A stretch of DNA of 33,182 nt. Source: Candidatus Thorarchaeota archaeon. Its GTDB lineage: Archaea > Asgardarchaeota > Thorarchaeia > Thorarchaeales > Thorarchaeaceae. The stretch spans positions 1 through 33,182 of the forward strand of contig JAEORN010000186.1 in NCBI GenBank assembly GCA_016840825.1. Reading direction: 5' to 3'. Below are positions 23,898 through 30,670 of the stretch, one piece after another (positions within the stretch are counted from its first letter, which is position 1; every line of letters starts with the position of its first letter). Under the pieces are notes generated by a model. That model had not been told where the DNA came from, did not search any database, and worked only from the letters and a program-made list of their open reading frames with translations. The position numbers and the translations under genes are program-made.

Positions 23898-25484
23898 ATG
23901 AGAACTTCATTGTTTATCGCGTGCTTCATTTTAGTGTTATCCGGAACTATTCAAGCACCTCAAATTAACATAGCTGTTCCAGAAAACAACGTTGATAGGA
24001 TTGAAAGCTCTTTGAGTTATGATGACACAATCAAGGCTTCAACCATCACTTCCGAAGCTCTCATGGAAGCAAGAGCCTCGTTATTGCGAACTTACGATAT
24101 GCCAGTTACTCAAAAAGAACTAGCAAATCATTTGGACAGTATTATGCGAGCCATAGGGGCAGATCCGGAACTTGCATTTCCTACCTTGGTCATGTCAGGT
24201 CCTGAACTTGTTGAACCCCATGGAAACATGACTGATGATTACACTCACTACATCGATCCTAATGTAGAAGATGTTGTAATGATAGACATAGGGTGTCGAG
24301 TAAATGGTTACTGCACTGATATCACCCGAACATTCTTCTTTGAAGACGTAAGTGAGGAGATTAAGAATGCTTACAATGATGTTTTACTTGCGCATGATGC
24401 TGTAATCAGTCAGATTAGAGCCGGAGCTTCAATTATGGACTTGGATGCCATAGTCAGATACTATCTGAATGAGTATATAGATGATACAAACTACTATTTT
24501 CATCCATATTGGGGTCATGGAGTTGGTAGATTCGTACACGAAAGCCCATTCTTATGGGGGGGAAATAATGAGGAACTCTATACAGGAGCAGTACTTGCGA
24601 TCGAGCCAGGTATCTACTGCTCTGATGGTTGGGCCGTAAGAATCGAAGATGTAGTACTAGTCACTGAAACAGGCGTTGAATATCTCAGTCATCTTACGAC
24701 TGATATAGAAGATATTACAATAAAAGCCACTGAACCGAGGCTAAACTATTCGATAAATTATGAGAACTACGAGTATGATAATGAAGTGGATATAAGTGCA
24801 GACTTTAGCGGAAATTTCGAAACCAACATTCAAGCAGTTGCATATCACGATGGGTACTCGTGGCAATCAATGGAAATAATGGAGAATCAGACATACTCCT
24901 ACCGATACGATCTTAATACATCATATTCTTCCTCACTGTGGACAATAGTTCGATGCAATACGACCAATTCAGTCTTCTATTTCACAAATTATTGTGTTGC
25001 TAATATTGAAGCAGATTCAGAGATTTCGTTGAATGAAGCGATTACTGTCAACAATTCAGCGAGTACAATAATTTCAAGGACTTTGAATCATACAGGTGCA
25101 GTTTTGATTCGCTTTAGGATGAAGAGCTATGATGCACCAGATTGGGATCAGATGCTTGTCATCGATTCAAAAGGTGCTGTTCTGGAAGACTACCGAAATA
25201 GAACGGGAGAGTTCTGGTGGACCCCATGGTCGAGTGGAGAGCAGATTACATTACTATTGCATTCGACAAGCTCAGTAAGTCTAGGCGGAATGGGGGACTT
25301 CTTCTTTGAAATCGATAAATACCAAATAGTAGAAGCTTCATCCAATACTTCCGGATCAATAACCACAACCAATTCTTCTGATGACATTCTTCAGAATTTG
25401 GGTGTTGCAGCTATTATCGTATTCACTGGAACTGGAATAATCGTCCTTCTTGTAGTTGTGATACTCTGGATGAAGAAGAAATGA
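23898..25484 (+). CDS. Secreted, membrane-anchored M24-family metallopeptidase
   Basis: 528 residues. A signal peptide (MRTSLFIACFILVLSGTIQA) leads to a pita-bread M24 catalytic domain (about 50-270). All five metal ligands are present: D133 ('MIDIG'), D144 ('TDITRTF'), H210 ('GHGVGRFVHESP'), E239 ('AIEPGIY') and E253 ('RIEDVVLV'), numbered from an in-frame TTG at 23889. The order and spacing match prolidase/Xaa-Pro aminopeptidase, but the creatinase N-terminal domain is missing. Residues about 280-490 are a beta-rich, sequon-rich extracellular segment. A C-terminal TM helix ends in KKK. It is probably an externally facing dipeptidase or aminopeptidase for peptide scavenging. ATG 23898 gives the clean signal peptide. 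Confidence 0.85.
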   Translation: MRTSLFIACFILVLSGTIQAPQINIAVPENNVDRIESSLSYDDTIKASTITSEALMEARASLLRTYDMPVTQKELANHLDSIMRAIGADPELAFPTLVMSGPELVEPHGNMTDDYTHYIDPNVEDVVMIDIGCRVNGYCTDITRTFFFEDVSEEIKNAYNDVLLAHDAVISQIRAGASIMDLDAIVRYYLNEYIDDTNYYFHPYWGHGVGRFVHESPFLWGGNNEELYTGAVLAIEPGIYCSDGWAVRIEDVVLVTETGVEYLSHLTTDIEDITIKATEPRLNYSINYENYEYDNEVDISADFSGNFETNIQAVAYHDGYSWQSMEIMENQTYSYRYDLNTSYSSSLWTIVRCNTTNSVFYFTNYCVANIEADSEISLNEAITVNNSASTIISRTLNHTGAVLIRFRMKSYDAPDWDQMLVIDSKGAVLEDYRNRTGEFWWTPWSSGEQITLLLHSTSSVSLGGMGDFFFEIDKYQIVEASSNTSGSITTTNSSDDILQNLGVAAIIVFTGTGIIVLLVVVILWMKKK

Positions 25485-25563
25485 ACGATTATTAGTACCA
25501 AATTAGTGGGCATAATAAACCTCTATCATGAAATACTACTGAATAGCACTAGGAGTAATCATT

Positions 25564-26787
25564 ATGAGAGGGGAAGTTGTGATTAGACACAATACCATTC
25601 CTAGCCCTGACGGACAGAGAATCTCCCGATTTCTTTCTGAATTCACTCGTGGACCTGATTATTTTATCGACGATTTCAATCTAGAGAATCTATCTGAACT
25701 TGAAACTTACAAACGTCTAGACCTATCAGGTAATCGATTCTCCAATTTGGATCTATCTCCGTTACGTAGATGTCATGAACTTGAACATCTATGTATTAGT
25801 GACAATAGATTGTCATCTATCGATTTGAGTCCATTAGAGTACTGCGCAAAGCTCAGAATTCTGGATTTATCATATAATAGATTGACGAACATAGATTTGC
25901 ATCCAATAGGAAAACTAAGAAAATTGGAAATGCTATTTGTTCATTCCAATCATATAGAGGAAATCAACCTAACACCGCTGATTTATTGCAGATCACTTCA
26001 ACATGTTTACATTGAAGGCTGGGAAAAGTGGCCTCAACCTTTCATTGGACTCCTGCCTCACTCAAGTAAATCGTATGAGGAGAGCGTCCTTCTTGAACTG
26101 ATGATACAGGAATTATATCCTCCATGGGTAGCAACATTTCCAACATCAATCTACCAAAATCATACATCTTCTAAGACCGTGATAGAGCAATATGGATGGA
26201 AACAAATGAAGGAGTTCCTTAGCGAATTCTATGATATCATTCCAAGATATGCAGATATCAGTCTACAGAAGGGATTTCTACAGATTTTAGGGATGGATGA
26301 GCTTGCATGCTATGAAGGTGAATTTGGCGATATCATAGATCTAATCCCTGAATCAGATGATTATGAATCTGGAAAGCGGGAGATGTATACTCGTATGGTG
26401 GATCTCTTGAAGCAACAACTGATACGAGGTGGTAGCACCTTATTCTTTGATATAGATGCCCTGAAGGGAAAAGAAGGAGTGTTACTTGCTCCCTTGATTC
26501 TTGAGAGGAGAAAGAAGGAGATAAAGGAGCTAGTGCTCAAAGAATCTGAGGACATGGTTGACCTTTCGTCTTTGTGGCAAACGGGATATGGCTTTGAAAT
26601 CCTACAAGCTATGAAGAAAGGATTGAAAGTAACCAAACAGGAATTTAGAATAGTCAAGCGCGCTTTCGCAGAACTTGGTATCAAACTGAAAACCGATCCT
26701 AAAATCGAACATGCCAGAGATACTCTTTCTCCGATTCTACGAAGTTTTGTGATGGAAAGGGCTTCACGAAATGCCTACATCAGTTGA
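25564..26787 (+). CDS. Leucine-rich repeat protein with uncharacterised C-terminal domain
   Basis: 407 residues, cytosolic. Residues about 40-145 hold four to five LRRs of 22-23 residues with the consensus 'L-x-x-L-D-L-S-x-N-R-L-x-x-I-D-L-S-P-L-x-x-C' (for example 'LRILDLSYNRLTNIDLHPI'). This is a SDS22-like protein-interaction solenoid. Residues 165-407 form a helical domain with no recognised signature; it contains 'GWKQMKEFLSEFYDIIPRYA' and a basic segment 'ILERRKKEIKELVLKESED'. It is probably an adaptor. ATG 25564 has AGGAG 8 nt upstream (25551-25555), and a TATA-like cataataaa lies near 25511. It overlaps the convergent gene by 8 bp. Confidence 0.82.
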   Translation: MRGEVVIRHNTIPSPDGQRISRFLSEFTRGPDYFIDDFNLENLSELETYKRLDLSGNRFSNLDLSPLRRCHELEHLCISDNRLSSIDLSPLEYCAKLRILDLSYNRLTNIDLHPIGKLRKLEMLFVHSNHIEEINLTPLIYCRSLQHVYIEGWEKWPQPFIGLLPHSSKSYEESVLLELMIQELYPPWVATFPTSIYQNHTSSKTVIEQYGWKQMKEFLSEFYDIIPRYADISLQKGFLQILGMDELACYEGEFGDIIDLIPESDDYESGKREMYTRMVDLLKQQLIRGGSTLFFDIDALKGKEGVLLAPLILERRKKEIKELVLKESEDMVDLSSLWQTGYGFEILQAMKKGLKVTKQEFRIVKRAFAELGIKLKTDPKIEHARDTLSPILRSFVMERASRNAYIS

Positions 26788-27406
26788 TATCAGTACTCAT
26801 TGGTAGCGGGTTATAGGTCATAGTGGCAATTACCACAAATCCAACGAATAATAGAGAGCCAAACACAGTAAACCATTCGGTTATTGGACCGCCTATATTT
26901 AGTTCAAAAAGTAAAGTTGCGATATCAAGTGAGAATGCATATATCACTATTAATTTGGGAAAGTCGCTGTGGAGGATTAGTCCGATGCTTATTAGTATCA
27001 AGACTATAAAATTGAGGATAAAAAAAAGAGACGATGCATCCAGATGTGGTCTACCCTGATCCTCAGAGAATATCCCAATTAGTATCAATGCACAACCAGA
27101 TGCTATGCCAAATAACTGACCCAATGATAGAAGGAACTTCTGCAATTTGAATTCTGTATGCCATACAATTAGACTGATAAAAAAGGGGAAGAGGCCGATG
27201 CCAGTTAGAATACAACCCATATTGTAGAATATTGCTCCAGATGGATTACGTTCATAGTTACCTAATCTACTTAGATAATGTGTGATAGGTCCATAAGGCT
27301 CTGGATAGAAGAACCATGATACAAAAGTAAACGCACAGTATAAGAGAATAACGAGGAAACCTGAAATAACTAGAAGGGATTTCTGATGTTTAATTAAACC
27401 ACTCAA
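26780..27406 (-). CDS. DUF998-like six-TM membrane protein
   Basis: 208 residues with six hydrophobic helices (about 11-32, 57-78, 88-112, 125-146, 150-168, 176-196). The segment 'PITHYLSRLGNYERNPSGAI' followed by 'FYNMGCILTGIGL' is the signature of the DUF998 family: an extracellular 'YLSxLG..xNP' loop and then a helix. The function is not known for the family. The neighbour on the other strand (LRR) overlaps it at the 3' ends, so no operon link follows. Confidence 0.72.
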   Translation of the reverse strand: MSGLIKHQKSLLVISGFLVILLYCAFTFVSWFFYPEPYGPITHYLSRLGNYERNPSGAIFYNMGCILTGIGLFPFFISLIVWHTEFKLQKFLLSLGQLFGIASGCALILIGIFSEDQGRPHLDASSLFFILNFIVLILISIGLILHSDFPKLIVIYAFSLDIATLLFELNIGGPITEWFTVFGSLLFVGFVVIATMTYNPLPMSTDIN

Positions 27407-27638
27407 CTTTCATCATCAATGCATCAGGAATCAAATCCTCGTATTGTTTCTTTCGAAAAGAAAGCAATCTGATTTTGGACAGTGCAAGTATCTCTTGCAG
27501 AATGCCTTTATGGAAGAAATGTAATCAGAATCCTTTTGCCAACTGCATCCAACACACAGACTCCGAACCGTTCTAATATTGATTCAATCACTTGCAAATT
27601 AAGTAATAATGAGCTTGTGAACGTAAATCTATTATGTT

Positions 27639-28088
27639 TCATATATATCTTGGTAGGTCTTTCGACTCTTCGTAGTAACTCTCGATACCAACTTCTGCCA
27701 TTCTCGCATTTCTTTCTCGCCATCTTCGATCCAAATCTGCATGGAATTGGGGTCGTTCACATGGAAACTCAGAGCATTGAAAACAATAATCGACACTTTT
27801 TGATTCTACATTCTCACAGGTTGCAACTCCGCAAGTCGTGAAAAGACAGTGTCCATTTCGACAGCCATCACATTTTGGATCTGCCAAGTAGCGAAGCATC
27901 TGTTCGAATGCTGGAAAATCCTCATATTCAGGAAAGGACTTCGAATATCTCTCAGCATAGCTTTGGAAATTGCCAAGTAATTTCATCAGTTTGACACTTG
28001 CTTTCGCAATGAAACCATCCTTAAAGGCCACACATTTCTCACAGTTAAGACCACACGGAGCTAGAACATTTCGTATATCTTCAGGCAT
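27639..28088 (-). CDS. Cys-rich DUF3795-like protein
   Basis: 149 residues with at least ten conserved-looking cysteines in the DUF3795 arrangement: 'CGLNCEKC' near the N-terminus, 'DPKCDGCRNGHC', 'CGVATC', then 'DYCFQCSEFPC' and 'FHADL'. The pattern suggests metal (Zn or Fe-S) binding. No biochemical role is established for the family. ATG 28088 is used, since the in-frame TTG at 28091 adds only one residue. It is a single gene on the minus strand, separated from the flavin reductase-like gene by a hairpin at 28157-28181. Confidence 0.78.
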   Translation of the reverse strand: MPEDIRNVLAPCGLNCEKCVAFKDGFIAKASVKLMKLLGNFQSYAERYSKSFPEYEDFPAFEQMLRYLADPKCDGCRNGHCLFTTCGVATCENVESKSVDYCFQCSEFPCERPQFHADLDRRWRERNARMAEVGIESYYEESKDLPRYI

Positions 28089-28156
28089 CAATTGGAAACC
28101 CTCTGTGAAGAGATGTTGATTATCTTATTAGATAGTGTTTTCAGAGCAATACTAGG

Positions 28157-28181
28157 AATTCTCTTGATGACTCAGAGAATT
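28157..28181 (-). terminator. Hairpin after the flavin reductase-like gene
   Basis: A perfect 8-bp stem AATTCTCT/AGAGAATT with a 9-nt loop starts 16 bp past the stop codon of the minus-strand gene. Only a weak T-rich stretch (TTTTC) follows further on, so the terminator reading is tentative. Confidence 0.35.
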
Positions 28182-28196
28182 TACTCGACCTCTCTG

Positions 28197-28763
28197 CTAT
28201 TCTTTAAGCAATCTTTTTCCTATGGACCAAGCATCGCCAATCTTCTTCCCGAATGACCAATAGGCACCTGGTGGTTGCGTGAATATTAACTGCTTTAGCT
28301 GCTCTTGGTCTAACTTGCCATCTGTCAAATAGTGTTCTTCTGTGTAGGTATGTTTGACTTCGCCTATAACAAGTGCTCGCCCTTCTCTCTCAATAATCTC
28401 AATCACTTCTAACTCAAAACAAACAGGACATTCCTCAATCATAGGTACATCCTTCATCGCCCCATAGAAAATTGAGAACAGGGATGACTTGTCAACATCA
28501 GCGCCTGAAGTCAGTCCGCAATAATCTAACTTAGCAACAAGATCCACATTCGGTAGGTTGATGCTGAACCTCTTCCTTTCCCGAATCCCCTTTGTAGTAT
28601 ACTTGTTGATTCCAATGGACATTATCCAAAGGTGTGGCTTATAGGATATCCTGGTTAGCCAAGCGAGATTCATGAAATTCGGACGACCTTCAATTATTGC
28701 TCCAACTAAAACAGATGGTTTAGGAAATGGAGCAGTACTACTTTCAATCTCGATTTTTGTCAC
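28197..28763 (-). CDS. Flavin reductase-like FMN-binding protein
   Basis: About 188 residues. The sequence 'PFPKPSVLVGAIIEGRPNFM', then 'NLAWLTRISYKPHLWIMSIG', 'TTKGIRERKRFSINLPNVDL' and 'YCGLTSGADVDKSS', is the flavoredoxin/flavin-reductase split-barrel pattern that binds FMN and often handles electron transfer or NAD(P)H. The downstream 'HTYTEEHYLTDGKLDQEQL' is also common in archaeal members. GTG 28763 (VTKIEIES) is chosen from family length. An in-frame TTG at 28817 would add 18 residues unlike the family. It is on the same strand as the SDR gene, about 90 bp downstream, and is possibly co-transcribed with it. Confidence 0.82.
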   Translation of the reverse strand: MTKIEIESSTAPFPKPSVLVGAIIEGRPNFMNLAWLTRISYKPHLWIMSIGINKYTTKGIRERKRFSINLPNVDLVAKLDYCGLTSGADVDKSSLFSIFYGAMKDVPMIEECPVCFELEVIEIIEREGRALVIGEVKHTYTEEHYLTDGKLDQEQLKQLIFTQPPGAYWSFGKKIGDAWSIGKRLLKE

Positions 28764-28853
28764 GACTATCACAGCACAAACGAAGGAAAGATGTTCAATA
28801 TTGAAGGTGTGCTTCAACGCATCTTTTTTGGTTCCACAGATATTACGATTGCT

Positions 28854-29846
28854 CTATCTCGGTCTATATTGGCTATTGCATGACAACATGTCCTTGATAA
28901 TGGCAGAGCGATCCCACCTAGGTTCAAAACCTATGTGATCGTGTATCTTGGACCCATCAATCCTGAATCCCTTTCCAAAGAGCTTCACTGTCCATGTAGT
29001 GAAATTGTCCAAAGGAGCACTCTTTCTGTTGAATGCTTTATAGAGTCGCTCACCAATCGCAGCCATTCCATAGCATACACTATAGGGGAGTTTCTTCATA
29101 CCATGACCCAAGTTGGTTGCTTCAAGATACTTGCCACAGAATTCGCACCAAGGGCTATCAAATGCAACTACGTTGTATATCTCACCCTTGGTTCGGTCAA
29201 TCTTCTCCGCAGCATCCACAAGACATCTTGCTACATCATTAGCGTGAACCATGCTAATGGGATTCGTGCACTCTCCGAACATAAAGAACCGATTGGATTC
29301 CGCCATCTCCCGTAACATTGGACCACAGTACCCATCACCTTTCCCTAGTACCAAAGGTGGACGGAATATCACGGTATCTAATCCATGATTCCTATTGTAA
29401 TCGAGAACATGCAGTTCTGCAGCAACCTTTGACTCAGCGTAGATGTTACCAGGATTCAATGGAGCATCCTCTGTTACAGAATCCTGTGGGAACCCGTATA
29501 CGACACCACTTGAGGTGTAGATGAACGTCTGAATGTCCTTTCTCCGTGCAGTTTCAAGGGCATTCAAGGTACCTTCAACATTCTGCGGCCAGAATCTATT
29601 TCGATGACCCCAGTTCGTCATTCGTGCCGCGTTGTGGAAGAACACCTCAATATCATCAGGAACTCCTGAGAGCAAAGATTGAGGATTTGTAATATCACCA
29701 TCAACCTTAGTGTAACTTAGTCCTTCGAGAAGCTGCAAGCTTGATGTTGGTCGAGTCAATAAAGTAATGTTATGATTCCTTTCACTCAACACACTCATGA
29801 GATGAGAGCCTAGAAAACCAGTCCCTCCAGTCACAAACACCCGCAT
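28854..29846 (-). CDS. Extended SDR: NAD-dependent epimerase/dehydratase or 3-beta-HSD-like
   Basis: 330 residues. The N-terminal nucleotide-binding loop is 'VTGGTGFLGSHL' (G-x-x-G-x-x-G). The catalytic S-Y-K set is visible as 'YTSSGVVYG' (S112/S113) and 'YAESK' (Y136, K140). 'VIFRPPLVLGKGDG' and 'ISMVHANDVARCLVDAAE' are typical of the 3-beta-hydroxysteroid dehydrogenase/UDP-sugar epimerase branch. The substrate cannot be read; lipid or sugar modification is plausible. ATG 29846 lies about 30 bp from a TATA box, giving a near-leaderless transcript. Confidence 0.85.
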   Translation of the reverse strand: MRVFVTGGTGFLGSHLMSVLSERNHNITLLTRPTSSLQLLEGLSYTKVDGDITNPQSLLSGVPDDIEVFFHNAARMTNWGHRNRFWPQNVEGTLNALETARRKDIQTFIYTSSGVVYGFPQDSVTEDAPLNPGNIYAESKVAAELHVLDYNRNHGLDTVIFRPPLVLGKGDGYCGPMLREMAESNRFFMFGECTNPISMVHANDVARCLVDAAEKIDRTKGEIYNVVAFDSPWCEFCGKYLEATNLGHGMKKLPYSVCYGMAAIGERLYKAFNRKSAPLDNFTTWTVKLFGKGFRIDGSKIHDHIGFEPRWDRSAIIKDMLSCNSQYRPR

Positions 29847-29874
29847 TATACCACCATATTGACTTTCTCACCCT

Positions 29875-29889
29875 TGATATAAATTATAC
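29875..29889. promoter_or_regulatory. AT-rich TATA element upstream of the SDR gene
   Basis: The stretch ttgatataaattata lies about 30-40 bp before the SDR ATG on the minus strand. It fits an archaeal TATA box for that gene. It could also serve a plus-strand transcript, but the next plus gene is better placed for an AT-rich site near 29987-30005. Confidence 0.45.
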
Positions 29890-30019
29890 CAATTCCATGT
29901 TGAACCTATTAGATATAATGCTGAATAACTTCTTGGACAGGAGTCTTGAATTTTTCCACTTGCGTTTGCGAGGAGAGTGCATAGCTCTTATTAACTCATT
30001 ATTTATTGTAGTAGGCGTC

Positions 30020-30607
30020 ATGTCGTTCGAATTTGAAGAACTAGAACTTGATGAACTAGTTATTGATTTGAAGAATGATATTCACTTTGTTTTGGTAAAT
30101 ATTGCTCAGTACAGAGTTGATTCTCAAAGCAAATTAGATTCATACGAATTTCATCAACAAGAGAAGTATCGAGTCTTCTTTACACAATTTGGCGAATATG
30201 CAAATCCAAGATGGAAGCAACAGACAGGCAAGGATTGGGACTTTGGAAAATTTCCCTTCAGAAAATCAGATGAGGTCATCAAGGGGCTATTCAGAATTCT
30301 GAAGACTGGAGGAGCGTATACTTCTGCTGAAGGAGAGCCATATACTGAAGAGGAAGCCGCTAGAATAGAGGAGAAGCACAGAAAAGCACTTCAGGGAGAT
30401 GCTGACTCTTTGCATATCTTCTGCTACGTTCTGGATGATACACGGGGAGAAGACGTCAGTTCTGGATTTGGTGTTCCAAGTGAGATGTTGGAGATACGAG
30501 ATAGAATCTCACCATGGTTCGAAGCTGTCGCATGGGATGATCTCATGTTCATCATCAACTCAAAACATAACATGCTCTACGTCATTGCGTACACTGATTC
30601 TGATTAG
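30020..30607 (+). CDS. Uncharacterised soluble protein
   Basis: 195 residues from ATG 30020 (MSFEFEELELDELVID). An upstream in-frame ATG at 29897 would add 41 residues with a hydrophobic stretch and is less likely. I do not recognise the family. Visible are an acidic N-terminus, a basic aromatic segment 'PRWKQQTGKDWDFGKFPFRK', an acidic helix 'GEPYTEEEAARIEEKHRKAL', and a C-terminal 'ISPWFEAVAWDDLMFIINSK' followed by a beta strand. There is no membrane helix, signal peptide or Cys cluster. It is a stand-alone gene facing the giant surface-protein gene and is separated from it by a bidirectional hairpin. Confidence 0.6.
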   Translation: MSFEFEELELDELVIDLKNDIHFVLVNIAQYRVDSQSKLDSYEFHQQEKYRVFFTQFGEYANPRWKQQTGKDWDFGKFPFRKSDEVIKGLFRILKTGGAYTSAEGEPYTEEEAARIEEKHRKALQGDADSLHIFCYVLDDTRGEDVSSGFGVPSEMLEIRDRISPWFEAVAWDDLMFIINSKHNMLYVIAYTDSD

Positions 30608-30627
30608 CTGCCAAAAGAAGTAGAATA

Positions 30628-30656
30628 GGTCGATGTAGCAAACATTTACATCGACC
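30628..30656. terminator. Strong hairpin between convergent genes
   Basis: A perfect 10-bp stem GGTCGATGTA/TACATCGACC (30628-30637 and 30647-30656) with a 9-nt loop sits in the 63-bp gap between the converging 30020-30607 and 30671-33182 genes. No T tract flanks it. It is probably a bidirectional terminator or a 3'-end protecting structure. Confidence 0.5.
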
Positions 30657-30670
30657 AAGATCCCAAAGTA

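Noticed and set aside
27482..27841. Plus-strand open frame across the gap before the DUF3795-like gene
   Set aside because: It runs into the antisense of the Cys-rich gene and shows no domain. The 27407-27638 gap appears non-coding, holding only a short TTTCTTT/AAAGAAA palindrome at 27447-27463.
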